Positions 1 to 8,737 of a stretch of DNA of 64,000 nt are shown here, piece by piece. Position 1 is the stretch's first letter; each line of letters begins with the position of its first letter. This stretch comes from Marinobacter sp. ANT_B65. GTDB lineage: Bacteria > Pseudomonadota > Gammaproteobacteria > Pseudomonadales > Oleiphilaceae. Below the pieces are notes generated by a model. The model did no database searches, was not told the DNA's origin, and worked only from the letters and a program-made list of their open reading frames with translations. The stretch is from NCBI RefSeq assembly GCF_002407605.1, contig NZ_NXGV01000001.1, positions 618,895 through 682,894 on the forward strand, read 5' to 3'. The position numbers and the translations under genes are program-made.

Positions 1-2
1 GG

Positions 3-257
3 AATGGTTCGAACGATCCTGTCAGTACCTTTGCCCGCTATGGCAATGATCTTGGCCTTGATGAGCGCCGCTTCCGCCGTTGTATGACCACAGAGCTGCA
101 TCGTGAAGCTGTCGAAGACAGCCGCCGTGTTGCCATGCAACTGAAGGTGGCCAGCACACCTACTGTGCTGGTAGACAATATTCGCCTGACGCGCCCGGGT
201 TGGGGTCAGCTTTCTGCCGTTGTGGAGCGTGAGCTTTCCCGCCTCGGTCAGCCCTGA
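3..257 (+). CDS. C-terminal part of a DsbA-like thioredoxin-fold protein (partial)
   Basis: The reading frame is open from the window edge to a TGA at 255-257 and gives about 84 residues; the start lies outside the window. It contains the segment STPTVLVDN, the cis-proline loop typical of the second half of DsbA-like thioredoxin folds, where the proline packs against the active-site CxxC. The CxxC itself would be in the missing part. The segment before it (LGLDERRFRRCM) looks like the helical insert of DSBA-family oxidoreductases. This suggests a thiol-disulfide or DsbG/FrnE-like protein; the exact family cannot be settled from the fragment. It is followed by a 109 bp gap before trhO. Confidence 0.6.
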   Translation, partial: NGSNDPVSTFARYGNDLGLDERRFRRCMTTELHREAVEDSRRVAMQLKVASTPTVLVDNIRLTRPGWGQLSAVVERELSRLGQP

Positions 258-366
258 CTTGAACATAAGCCAGAGTGGGTTAGAATCAGCGCCCTCTCTG
301 GCTTAGGCCTTCCAGATAAATAAACCCATGCTCCGGATTTACGATCCGGCCCGCAGGAGAATTCCT

Positions 367-1383
367 ATGAGCAACAACATTGTTGTCTGCGCACTTTATA
401 AGTTCGCGGTTCTGAATGATTACAAAACCCTTCGCCAGCCGCTGCTGGATATCATGCTCTCCCAGGGTGTGCGTGGGACACTACTGCTGGCACGGGAAGG
501 TATTAACGGCACGATTGCCGGAAGTCGCGGCGGTATCGATGCAGTACAGGCGTGGCTGGCCAGCGATGAGCGTTTTTCTGGAGTTGATTACAAGGAATCG
601 TTTGTCGATATTCAGCCGTTCAAACGCACCAAAGTGAAGCTCAAGAAAGAAATTGTCACCATGGGCGTTGAGGGCATCGATCCGAAGCGAATCGTTGGTA
701 CTTATGTGGAGCCCACCGAGTGGAATGATCTGATTTCGGATCCCGACGTAGTTCTGGTGGACACCCGTAATCAGTACGAAGTAGAAATCGGTACCTTCAC
801 ACACGCGATTAACCCGGCGACTGATACTTTCCGTGAGTTTCCTGAGTACGTGAAGCAGAACCTTGATCCGGCAAAGCATAAAAAAGTTGCCATGTTTTGT
901 ACCGGTGGTATCCGTTGCGAAAAATCAACGGCCTACCTGAAGGAGCAAGGGTTTGAGGAGGTTTATCACCTCAAGGGCGGCATTCTGAAATACCTGGAAG
1001 AAGTGCCTGAAGAGCAGAGCCTCTGGAAAGGTGAATGTTTTGTATTTGACGACAGGGTTACGGTCAATCATCGTCTGGAGCGGGGTGGTTACGATCAGTG
1101 CCACGCTTGTCGTCGCCCGATCACTGAGGATGACAAGCAACACCCTGATTATCAGCAGGGGGTCAGTTGTCACCGGTGCATTGATTCTCTGAGTGATGAA
1201 CAGAAAGCGCGCTTTGCAGAGCGGGAGAATCAGATGCGCCTGGCAGCAGCGCGTGGAGAGGCCCATGTGGGCAGTGAAGCAGCCCGGATCATTGCCGAAC
1301 GCAAAGCGCGCAAGAAATCAGAGCGTGAGCTCCAGGCCGAAAGAAGTCTGAAAGGTGAACGTAAAAGCGCTGCCACCCGTTAA
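367..1383 (+). CDS. trhO: tRNA uridine(34) hydroxylase TrhO (rhodanese-domain, YceA family)
   Basis: TrhO performs the oxygen-dependent hydroxylation of uridine 34 in some tRNAs, the first step toward 5-carboxymethoxyuridine and methoxyuridine wobble modification. The protein (338 aa) has the family order: an N-terminal acylphosphatase-like domain (about 1-110), a rhodanese domain (about 120-220) with the loop CTGGIRC around Cys178, and a C-terminal region with paired Cys motifs (CHACRRP, CHRC) that may bind metal. I start it at ATG 367 because AGGAGA precedes it at the right distance and [13 protein letters not shown] fits family N-termini; an in-frame upstream ATG at 328 lacks this. Length is normal for the family. 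Confidence 0.93.
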   Translation: MSNNIVVCALYKFAVLNDYKTLRQPLLDIMLSQGVRGTLLLAREGINGTIAGSRGGIDAVQAWLASDERFSGVDYKESFVDIQPFKRTKVKLKKEIVTMGVEGIDPKRIVGTYVEPTEWNDLISDPDVVLVDTRNQYEVEIGTFTHAINPATDTFREFPEYVKQNLDPAKHKKVAMFCTGGIRCEKSTAYLKEQGFEEVYHLKGGILKYLEEVPEEQSLWKGECFVFDDRVTVNHRLERGGYDQCHACRRPITEDDKQHPDYQQGVSCHRCIDSLSDEQKARFAERENQMRLAAARGEAHVGSEAARIIAERKARKKSERELQAERSLKGERKSAATR

Positions 1384-1423
1384 TCACTTTGAACAGATTT
1401 TAACCAGTTACCAGGGGGTTTTC

Positions 1424-2155
1424 ATGAGGTTCAAGAAGACCATTGCCTGTATTGCCATTGCAGCTTCACCTCTGGTCTACGGCCAGGATGGGGAAGACTG
1501 GAAAGGCGAGGCGGAGTTCGGTGTACTTATCACTTCCGGCAATACTGAAGAAACCAACGTCAATGGACGGCTGGGGCTGGTTCATGAGGTGGTGGATTGG
1601 CGCAACATTGCGGAGTTCAGTTCCAATTACTCTGAAGCCGAGGATCAGACTACGGCGGAGAAGTATAAAGGCTCGGTGGAAACCAACTATAAGTTTGATG
1701 AACGCCAGTACTGGTTTCTGCGTGGCGGTTATGAAAATGACCGGTTTTCCGGATACGATTTTGAGTCCACTGTAACCACTGGTTATGGAAACCGTGTCTG
1801 GCAGCGAGGGGAGCGTTCATTTCTTGACCTGTCTGCGGGTGTTGGTTATCGCTACAACAAGCTGGACGTCGTAAATTCCGATGGTGAAGACGCCGAGAAG
1901 GAAGCAATCGCCCGTCTGGCGGTCCAGTTCGACTATGCGCTTTCTGATAATGCACTGTTTCACCAGAAGCTGAGCACGGAAATCGGACTGGATGAAAACA
2001 ATGTGATCAGCCAGTCTGAGACAGCGATCAAGGCAAACATTGTAGGCAACCTTTCAATGAAAGCTGCCTATCGTGTAAAACATGTATCCGATGCACCGGC
2101 AGGCACCGATTCAACGGATACAGAGACGGCGATCACCCTGCTATACGGATTCTGA
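1424..2155 (+). CDS. DUF481 outer-membrane beta-barrel-type protein (YdiY-like)
   Basis: A 243-residue protein with a signal peptide (MRFKKTIACIAIAASPLVYG, cleavage near residue 20-21) and then a series of alternating hydrophobic strands rich in Tyr, Phe and Gly. Recognisable DUF481 features are GEAEFGVLITSGNTEETNVNG near the N-terminus, repeated paired-strand blocks (RNIAEFSSNYS, YWFLRGGYENDRFSGY, FLDLSAGVGYRY) and a final strand ending in Phe (TAITLLYGF), a usual outer-membrane barrel ending. Members are salt- or stress-associated outer-membrane proteins of unknown molecular role. An ATG at 1424 follows a GGGGG purine run; the longer in-frame start at 1355 lies inside trhO and would spoil the signal peptide. 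Confidence 0.85.
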   Translation: MRFKKTIACIAIAASPLVYGQDGEDWKGEAEFGVLITSGNTEETNVNGRLGLVHEVVDWRNIAEFSSNYSEAEDQTTAEKYKGSVETNYKFDERQYWFLRGGYENDRFSGYDFESTVTTGYGNRVWQRGERSFLDLSAGVGYRYNKLDVVNSDGEDAEKEAIARLAVQFDYALSDNALFHQKLSTEIGLDENNVISQSETAIKANIVGNLSMKAAYRVKHVSDAPAGTDSTDTETAITLLYGF

Positions 2156-2164
2156 GCACAAACC

Positions 2165-3124
2165 CTAGACTTTATTTCTGAGCCCCAACTCGTCAGGGTA
2201 GGGGGTCAGGTACTGTTGCAGCTTCAGGTAATCCGCTGGCTCCCTGCGCTGAGCCATTCTCAGTAAAGTCATGGGCACAACCAGTGGAACTTCTTCCCGG
2301 CCGTAGGCTTCAATCTGCTCCACCAGTACCTTGCGGTCCTCGTCTCCTATAGCGTCTCGCAGGTAACCCATCAGGTGTTGCATAACATTAATGTGCGCGC
2401 CCCGGCTTACTTTCTTTGTCATCGCCTCCATAAACGCCTGAATGTAACGGCCGGCAATGGCTTCGAGTGCATCCGCTTTGAGGTCGCCCAGCATGGGGCC
2501 TAGCTGTCTGTAGATCTTCTCAGAGTGCGCGAGCAGCTGGAATTTGTGGCGGGTATGGAATCCGATAAGTGCTTTTGCCGTGAGGTTCCCGCCCGCAACG
2601 TTCTGGAGCCAGTCGTCATAGGCAAATACACGCTCAATAAAGTTCTCCCGGAGAGCGTCGTCATTCAGCCGGCCCTCTTCCTCAACTGGCATCAATGGGT
2701 ATGCGCGAATCAGCGCTTCGGCAAACATGCCTTGCCCATCTCGCCGCACCACATTGCCTTCAGGGTTGTGAACTTTGATACGTTCCATACCGCAGCTGGG
2801 AGACTTGGCCATCAGAATGTAACCCCGCAGGTCAGACAGGTCGGGCAAGATCCGGTCTGTGAATTCCTGCATGGCATCGGTGTGATCTGCAGAGCCCTTT
2901 GTTTCTGTCAGACGGATACCTTCCGGGTACTCCCGCAAATGAATGGCAGGGCGGGGGACACCCAGGCCGGCTTCCAGCTCCGGGCATACAGGACGGAAGT
3001 CAAAATGCTGCGACAATACCTGCGTGCAGTATCGTGAATGTTTATGGCCGCCGTCATGGCGAACTTCTTTGCCTAAAAGGCAGGTGCTGATTCCCACTGG
3101 AATGCCGCTCACGCTTCTCTCCAT
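2165..3124 (-). CDS. DUF523 (TudS-like) plus DUF1722 (YbgA-like) protein
   Basis: This 319-residue protein joins two domains. Residues about 8-160 are DUF523, the family of the iron-sulfur thiouracil desulfidase TudS; three cysteines at the expected places (STCLLG Cys15, PVCPE Cys47, SPSCG Cys111) could hold a [4Fe-4S] cluster. Residues about 190-310 are DUF1722, as in E. coli YbgA, of unknown function. The fused arrangement is the common one in proteobacteria. ATG 3124 begins 2 bases after the stop of the upstream glycosyltransferase gene, implying translational coupling; a TTG two codons earlier is less likely. A desulfidase activity is known for stand-alone DUF523 enzymes and is only inferred here. 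Confidence 0.85.
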   Translation of the reverse strand: MERSVSGIPVGISTCLLGKEVRHDGGHKHSRYCTQVLSQHFDFRPVCPELEAGLGVPRPAIHLREYPEGIRLTETKGSADHTDAMQEFTDRILPDLSDLRGYILMAKSPSCGMERIKVHNPEGNVVRRDGQGMFAEALIRAYPLMPVEEEGRLNDDALRENFIERVFAYDDWLQNVAGGNLTAKALIGFHTRHKFQLLAHSEKIYRQLGPMLGDLKADALEAIAGRYIQAFMEAMTKKVSRGAHINVMQHLMGYLRDAIGDEDRKVLVEQIEAYGREEVPLVVPMTLLRMAQRREPADYLKLQQYLTPYPDELGLRNKV

Positions 3125-3126
3125 TA

Positions 3127-5358
3127 TCAAGACTTGTTCTCACGGTGCTTTTCACAGAGTGCCAGAGTAGTAGCGTAGATCTCGCGTACATCCATGGCAA
3201 ACTGTTCAACGGAAAAGTCTCTGGCGAATTCCAGTGCCTGCCTGGAAAGCGTGTTGCGCAGGTCATCGTCTTCCAGCAAGCGCTTTACCTGCAGACACCA
3301 CTGGTCCTGCCTTTCCGGTGTTTTGAAGCCGTTAAACCCCTGGCGTACAACGTCATCAATACCGCTGGAGCGAACGGCGACCACAGGAAGGCCCGCGGCC
3401 ATGGCTTCCAGAATAACCATGCCTTGAGTTTCTGACTTTGAGGCAAACAGAAAAGCATCCCCCAGCCGGTACCAGACAGCTATTTCCTCAGGCTTTACCG
3501 CGCCTACAAGTGTGATATGGGTTTCCAGGTTGAGGTCCCGTACCCTGTTCTGAAGGCGTTCTTTCTGATGTCCTTCGCCAATCATCAGGAAGTGAAAGGG
3601 TTTGCTTGTTTCCTGCCTCAGTGCATGAACGGCATCGATCATGAAGTCGATATTTTTCTCGTTTGACAGCCTCGATACACTGATGAAAACGATTTCGTCT
3701 GTCAGGTTCAGGGCCGTACGGAGCTCTGAGATTTCATCATCTGTTACTGCCTGAAAGCGCTTGAACTCTATCCCTGTAGGCTGCACGAAGGTAGGCGTTT
3801 TTACGCCGATCATCCGGAGGTATTCCTCCGTTGAATAGGTTGGAACTATGACTCCATCGCATTTGTTTGCGAAACGTTTGATCAGGGCGTGGGAAATGAA
3901 ATTGCGGAAGATCATGCCCGGCAATGGTACAAAATGGGCGTAATGCTCCAGTCTGGTGTGGTATGTGTATATGGCCGGGACTTTGAGTCGGTGCGCCACG
4001 AACAGTCCGAGCGAACCCAGCCAGAAGGGGTGGTGCAGGTGAATGATATCGGGATGGAAAGCCCGTACCCGTTTACGGATGCGGTAAAGAAAGATGTTGG
4101 CCAGCCGGAATTCCCGTTTTTCGCCCATGGCGAGCAGCGATGGCACCCGGAGTACATGTTCCTCAATTTCTGGCTGGTCCTTGTAGCGTGGCGCCACGAT
4201 TAAAAGCTTGTCTCCCAGGCTTTCCAGGCCTCGCCGCAGCCGGGCGATGGAAATAGGGACGCCACCAATAAACGGCAGATAGTTATTGGTAAACATGGCG
4301 ACTCTTAACGGCTGTTCCAGCCAGGGCGTTGGATCAAGGTCGTAGTCCGGGTAGTAATTCTTGCCCACAAAAATAACAGTGTAGAGTCTGATTGCTATGG
4401 CTGCGAATACGGCCACAATCAGAATAAAGTTCAGGTAACCCGTATAGAACAGGGAATAGACAAAGAACCAAAGGCTTTCCAGGCGTTTGAGAACCGGGTG
4501 CTGGCCAACTTCGAGTCGTTGAAGACTGTGGCTGACCTCGCCCTCCGGGCTCACGCTCACCTGCACATAGTGATAAAAGCTTGTGTCGTCGTTCAGTATG
4601 AGTCCACCGGCACCGCCGGTGGTAATGAACATTGTATTTCCCAACTGCTGTTCTGAGTACAGCGAAAGATTGGCTGAGAACACCATGTCGATGCTGTGTT
4701 TTTCGACTGCTTGCAACAGGGCGCTTCGGAATGCTGGCGGAGCCAGATAGTCTCCGGGCTGATCGAACAGAGCGTTTTGTCCGGGTTTCAGTGGAGGGTG
4801 CCCTATAAACAGAATTCTGGCTTTCGAGGAGTCCTGGCTCAGGAGGTCATCCAGCCACCGGATTTGCCATTGCCAGGGCGTTTTTCCGGTACTGTCCAGG
4901 AAGATGAGCCTGCTGCTACCCGCCTGAATACTGAAAAAATGGGGCCCGAAGTGATCGTAAAAGCGGTAGCTGCCGAAGTCTTCGTATTCGTGGGCGCCGA
5001 ATGTCAGTAAGTAGGGAATGCTCAGGTGGCTGAGTGTTCCGTAAAGGGCGCGGTATTTGTCTTCACCACCGCCACTGACGGCATTCCCCGCAGAAATCAG
5101 AAAGTCCATCCCCGACCCGTTCAGCTCCGGAATAATCCGCTCTTCAAAAATGCCGACGGAGTTATTGATGTTACCTACCACCGCGAAACTGAACGGTTCT
5201 GTAGCCGATACGTTGTGATGAATCCGTTCAACTTCGCCGGTATGCACACCGGCGAAGTCTTCCATGAAAAAATTCAGATAGGCTTTGTAACTCACCAGCA
5301 ATATCACGATCAGCAGGCAAAGATAGAACAGTAGCTTTAACGGGTTGCGGAAGTTCAT
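3127..5358 (-). CDS. Family 4 glycosyltransferase fused to a degenerate calcineurin-like phosphoesterase domain
   Basis: A 743-residue fusion. Residues 9-29 form a membrane anchor; 54-275 have the layout of a calcineurin-like metallophosphoesterase; 296-330 form one or two further membrane segments; 350-735 are a GT-B family 4 glycosyltransferase (start MFTNNYLPFIGGVPIS, donor-site motif SETQGMVILEAMAAGLPVVA). The glycosyltransferase half looks intact and should face the cytoplasm. In the phosphoesterase half most metal ligands are replaced: GDxx is GNIN (Asn63), GD is GN (Asn92), GNHE is GAHE, and the final GHxH is SANLS; only His123 and His187 remain. It is therefore probably a non-catalytic domain, perhaps binding a ligand in the periplasm. 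ATGA overlap with the upstream flippase-like gene. Confidence 0.85.
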   Translation of the reverse strand: MNFRNPLKLLFYLCLLIVILLVSYKAYLNFFMEDFAGVHTGEVERIHHNVSATEPFSFAVVGNINNSVGIFEERIIPELNGSGMDFLISAGNAVSGGGEDKYRALYGTLSHLSIPYLLTFGAHEYEDFGSYRFYDHFGPHFFSIQAGSSRLIFLDSTGKTPWQWQIRWLDDLLSQDSSKARILFIGHPPLKPGQNALFDQPGDYLAPPAFRSALLQAVEKHSIDMVFSANLSLYSEQQLGNTMFITTGGAGGLILNDDTSFYHYVQVSVSPEGEVSHSLQRLEVGQHPVLKRLESLWFFVYSLFYTGYLNFILIVAVFAAIAIRLYTVIFVGKNYYPDYDLDPTPWLEQPLRVAMFTNNYLPFIGGVPISIARLRRGLESLGDKLLIVAPRYKDQPEIEEHVLRVPSLLAMGEKREFRLANIFLYRIRKRVRAFHPDIIHLHHPFWLGSLGLFVAHRLKVPAIYTYHTRLEHYAHFVPLPGMIFRNFISHALIKRFANKCDGVIVPTYSTEEYLRMIGVKTPTFVQPTGIEFKRFQAVTDDEISELRTALNLTDEIVFISVSRLSNEKNIDFMIDAVHALRQETSKPFHFLMIGEGHQKERLQNRVRDLNLETHITLVGAVKPEEIAVWYRLGDAFLFASKSETQGMVILEAMAAGLPVVAVRSSGIDDVVRQGFNGFKTPERQDQWCLQVKRLLEDDDLRNTLSRQALEFARDFSVEQFAMDVREIYATTLALCEKHRENKS

Positions 5359-6413
5359 CCTGATTTCCTGCGACTGTTGATCAGCTCTCTTTGCAGCACA
5401 ACGAGTCCTATGGTCATTCCGAGATAGATGGTAATCAGACGCCAGCTTACGATAACCAGAATCAGATGGTTTCCTGAAAGGATACCGGTGAAAAAGCTGC
5501 CGAACACACCTTCGGAAATACCAGAAGCACCGGGTGTCGGAGAGAAATACATGATAAATGTTGTCACAACCAGTAGCCCGACAGATACCAGGTAATCAAC
5601 CTTGTATCCAAGGCTATAAATAAGCAGGGCGGGAAAGCTGAACAGGCTGAGAAGGAATACAGCAGTGAACAGTACTGACAGAATCACAAACAATGGTCTG
5701 CCTTGCAGGTAATCGCTGAAGCTGTGCGAGAAACGCAGCATCTCCCTTCGTGCTTTGAACTGCCAGTGCTGATGGCGTATGTCGCTTATGAAGTGCCACC
5801 GGTTAAGTGTTCTGAGCAGGCAGCTGAGCGGGGTTATAAGCCAGCGGGTACGAAACAGAAGGATAATGAAGAAAGCCAGGTATAGCAGAATGAGGATGGC
5901 CAGTGCGAAGCCGATGTCGCCGGTAATGCTAATGTCATCAAACGTACTCAGAGTAAGCAGGAAGACCGGCGTAAGGGAGAAAATGAAAAGTACGGCCAGC
6001 ACCGTTCGGATGGTCGTAGCCGCAGTGGCTCTGCCCACTGGCACACCATGGCGATGCAAATACCATATCTGCGCAAAGCCACCGCCGGTAGCCATAGGGG
6101 TAACGTTGGAAAAGAACAGGTTGATAAAAACCAGGCGGAATATAACGAAGAATGGCAGCCGGTGCCCCAATGCCCGGAGGGTATAGTGCAGGCGCAGGCC
6201 ATCAGAAATAAAATACACCAGCAGCAGGGCAGTAACCGCCAAAAGGGTTTGTGGCGAGACCAGCCGGGTATCGAAACTGATACTGCGACCGGCGAACTGA
6301 TCATACACGGTATAGAGTCCTGCTGCCGTGAGTGCGACAAAAAGCAGGCTGAACAGTACAAGACGTCGCGCAGAGGTTCGTTGCTGGTAGCTGGTGTCAG
6401 TATTGTCAGTCAT
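5355..6413 (-). CDS. UPF0104 / lysylphosphatidylglycerol-synthase-type flippase-like membrane protein
   Basis: A 352-residue protein with about eight hydrophobic segments and the family signatures FRLVFINLFFSNVTPMATGGGFAQI and YFSPTPGASGISEGVFGSFF, characteristic of the LPG_synthase_TM/UPF0104 group, related to the flippase half of MprF. Members sit beside glycosyltransferases and probably move lipid-linked products across the inner membrane. Its stop overlaps the start of the glycosyltransferase fusion (ATGA at 5355-5358), so the two are likely made together and handle the same lipid. I chose ATG 6413 (MTDNTDTSYQ); an upstream in-frame ATG at 6473 would add a 20-residue hydrophilic, Cys-containing extension unlike the family. 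No synthase domain is attached. Confidence 0.85.
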   Translation of the reverse strand: MTDNTDTSYQQRTSARRLVLFSLLFVALTAAGLYTVYDQFAGRSISFDTRLVSPQTLLAVTALLLVYFISDGLRLHYTLRALGHRLPFFVIFRLVFINLFFSNVTPMATGGGFAQIWYLHRHGVPVGRATAATTIRTVLAVLFIFSLTPVFLLTLSTFDDISITGDIGFALAILILLYLAFFIILLFRTRWLITPLSCLLRTLNRWHFISDIRHQHWQFKARREMLRFSHSFSDYLQGRPLFVILSVLFTAVFLLSLFSFPALLIYSLGYKVDYLVSVGLLVVTTFIMYFSPTPGASGISEGVFGSFFTGILSGNHLILVIVSWRLITIYLGMTIGLVVLQRELINSRRKSG

Positions 6414-6581
6414 GGGACGCCCGTCAGAATCAGGTGGGCAGTCTACAGGACATCGGCGGCCATAAACCAACATGCAGGACCATGCCCCGTCTTCTGCTCA
6501 TACGCCGGTGCGCCCTTGAAATCGGGTAAAAATGCACGCAGATATAGAGCCTGAATTTTTAAAACCAAAAAGGGAAATCCC

Positions 6582-7130
6582 ATGCCCAAGCATTTCGAAC
6601 AAGCCCCGGGCCTGCATGACGGGCCGGTTCCGGAAACGGAAGGCTACGTATTTAACCAAACCATGCTGCGCATCAAGGATCCGGAGCGCTCCATGGATTT
6701 TTATACCCGGGTGATGGGAATGCGGCTGGTTCGCAAGCTGGATTTTCCGGAAATGAAATTCACTCTCTACTTCCTTAGCTACCTGGATGACCGACAGGCG
6801 GGCCTTGTGCCAGCGGATGACGCTCACCGGACTACCTACACGTTTGGCCGTGAAGCCATGCTGGAGCTGACCCATAACTGGGGCACAGAGAATGACAGGG
6901 ATTTTGCGTACCACAGTGGCAACGAAGAGCCCCAGGGGTTTGGCCATATAGGTATCGCAGTGCCTGATGTTTACGCAGCGTGCGAGCGGTTTGAGGACCT
7001 GAAGGTTGAATTCGTCAAAAAGCCGGATGACGGTAAAATGAAAGGCCTCGCCTTTATCAAAGACCCTGACGGATACTGGATTGAGATATTGCAGCCGGAT
7101 ATGCTGGAAAAACAGCGTAAGAGTAGCTGA
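6582..7130 (+). CDS. gloA: Lactoylglutathione lyase (glyoxalase I)
   Basis: Converts the hemithioacetal of methylglyoxal and glutathione to S-D-lactoylglutathione in the cytosol. The 182-residue protein carries the long-form, human/yeast-like GloA features: first metal ligand Gln in [11 protein letters not shown], Glu in MLELTHNWG, His in GFGHIGIAV and Glu in GYWIEILQP. The presence of Gln rather than His at the first position, and the extra internal loops, point to the zinc-type class known from Pseudomonas rather than the short nickel-type E. coli enzyme. AGGGAA precedes the ATG. It abuts, tail to tail with no gap, the EamA gene on the other strand; its stop ends at 7130 and the EamA stop begins at 7131. 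Confidence 0.93.
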   Translation: MPKHFEQAPGLHDGPVPETEGYVFNQTMLRIKDPERSMDFYTRVMGMRLVRKLDFPEMKFTLYFLSYLDDRQAGLVPADDAHRTTYTFGREAMLELTHNWGTENDRDFAYHSGNEEPQGFGHIGIAVPDVYAACERFEDLKVEFVKKPDDGKMKGLAFIKDPDGYWIEILQPDMLEKQRKSS

Positions 7131-8087
7131 TCAGATTGATTCCTGGGTGTCGTCTTTCGGGACGGCATCGGGTTTTCCTCCATAGCGCGAAGCCACAACT
7201 ACCGCCACGGTGAGTATTAATGCTCCGGCAATACCAACCGGCCCCAGAATCTCCTCCAGAAATATCCAGGCTAGCAAAGCAACGAACAGTGGCTCCAGCG
7301 TTATGATAATGCTGGAAAGCGTGGCTGGGGTTGTTTTCATACCTGCAAAGAAGCTCACGTATCCGATGCAAGTGGGAACAATGCCGATAAAGGCCACCAT
7401 TAGCCAATGCTGGAGCTTGAGCCTGCCAATGCCTTCAAAACCACCGCTGAGTATCACCACGGGCAGAAGAATAAGGGCCGCTGTGAAAAAGCAGATGAAT
7501 GCTGTAGTAAAGACCGGTGTGTCTTTGGAGCTGTAGCGACTTGTCAGCGTAAACCCTGTATAGACAACTGCTGCGAGGAGCGCCATGAGTATCCCCGCAA
7601 GGCGCAGTGTGCCACTGGTATCCATGTCGCTGAGCACAAGCATGGCGGTGCCGATCACGGCGGTGATCAGTGCCATGATGGTCAGCAGCCCGGGCTTTTC
7701 TCCCAGTAACGGAGCTGCAAGCAGCGCTACCAGAACCGGAGGCAGGCACAGCGCAATGAGCGTGGCGATACCTGCACCAGTCAGATCCACCGCAAGCAGA
7801 TAGCTACCCTGATAAATCGCCTGAAAGAATCCAAGCGCAGCCAGTGGGGCGAAGGATTTCAAATCAAGTTGCCTGAGGGGCTTGCCTGGTACTTTGACAC
7901 CGGGGGTGTCGCCCAGCCGTTGTTCTCTGCGCATCAGAAGCCAGAAAAATGGCAGGGCTACAGCCAGCCTGAGAAAAGCCAGAGTGGTGGCTTGCAGCTC
8001 AGTTCCGGTAAACAGAAACTTTGCAACGATCCCCGTGGTCGCCCAGAGCAGGGCTGCCAGGGCGATTAGCAGGGCGCCTCGAATCAT
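7131..8087 (-). CDS. EamA/DMT-family transporter, last gene of the lut operon
   Basis: A 318-residue protein with ten hydrophobic segments in two EamA repeats (first about 1-145, second about 165-295). Typical elements are the N-terminal LLIALAALLWATTGIVAKFLF and the repeat-end motifs LSSIIITLEPLFVALLAWIFLEE. DMT transporters export or exchange small metabolites; substrate cannot be read from sequence. Its ATG overlaps the lutC stop (8084-8087), so it is translationally coupled to lactate oxidation genes, where a lactate permease would often be found. It could move lactate, pyruvate or an amino acid. Final residues (KPDAVPKDDTQESI) are a hydrophilic tail. Confidence 0.85.
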   Translation of the reverse strand: MIRGALLIALAALLWATTGIVAKFLFTGTELQATTLAFLRLAVALPFFWLLMRREQRLGDTPGVKVPGKPLRQLDLKSFAPLAALGFFQAIYQGSYLLAVDLTGAGIATLIALCLPPVLVALLAAPLLGEKPGLLTIMALITAVIGTAMLVLSDMDTSGTLRLAGILMALLAAVVYTGFTLTSRYSSKDTPVFTTAFICFFTAALILLPVVILSGGFEGIGRLKLQHWLMVAFIGIVPTCIGYVSFFAGMKTTPATLSSIIITLEPLFVALLAWIFLEEILGPVGIAGALILTVAVVVASRYGGKPDAVPKDDTQESI

Positions 8088-8737
8088 TCGATAACCAGTA
8101 CGATCAGTTCTTTGGGGCCGTGAACACCATATGCCAGAGTCTGTTCAATGTCGGCGGTTTTGGATGGCCCGGAGATTAACAGAGCGTTTGTTGGCATGCC
8201 AGACTTCCAGTTCTGGACACGCATTGCCTCATGAAATGTTGTGTAAAGCCCGGAGGCTTCCAGCACAGCAATATGGATAGGAGGGACCAGGCTCATGAGC
8301 CGGGGTTCGTCCGGAGTTGGCCAGAGGATCAGTGACCCTGTTTCGGCAATACCTCCGCGGGTGGAGGTGATACTGGCATCAACTTCATTGAACAGGTGAG
8401 CCTGCCAGCTGGTGACTGGCTCGTCATAGATCAGCAGTTCCGGCAGATCATCCCGCCCGGAATCACGTAATGCGCGCCCGATCTGGTGTGCCGCGGGAAT
8501 GAGCAGGTTACGGGCGCCACGGGATGAGAGGATTCCGGAAAGCTGTGGGATCCAGGATTCTGGCGTGCACCGGTGAACTTCCCCATGCACAGATTCTATG
8601 ATTTTCTGAAACTGTTCAACGCGTTCAGTTACTGATGAAGATGGTCGCTCCAGCACTGAAAAATCACACTCGGGCTGGTGTAGTTTGCCGCCGCTGCGCT
8701 CGCTCAGGCGCTGTAAAATGATGTCCCGGGAATTCAT
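8084..8737 (-). CDS. lutC: L-lactate utilisation protein LutC (LUD domain)
   Basis: One of three proteins of the LutABC complex, which oxidises L-lactate to pyruvate. The 217-residue LUD-domain protein has the conserved stretch DASITSTRGGIAETGSL and LMSLVPPIHIAVLE, which match the nucleotide/lactate-binding core shared with LutB. It overlaps lutB by 4 bp upstream and the EamA gene by 4 bp downstream, so the four genes form one transcript in the order lutA-lutB-lutC-EamA. Length and motifs are normal. The name rests on family and gene order, since LUD proteins alone are not specific. Confidence 0.88.
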   Translation of the reverse strand: MNSRDIILQRLSERSGGKLHQPECDFSVLERPSSSVTERVEQFQKIIESVHGEVHRCTPESWIPQLSGILSSRGARNLLIPAAHQIGRALRDSGRDDLPELLIYDEPVTSWQAHLFNEVDASITSTRGGIAETGSLILWPTPDEPRLMSLVPPIHIAVLEASGLYTTFHEAMRVQNWKSGMPTNALLISGPSKTADIEQTLAYGVHGPKELIVLVIE

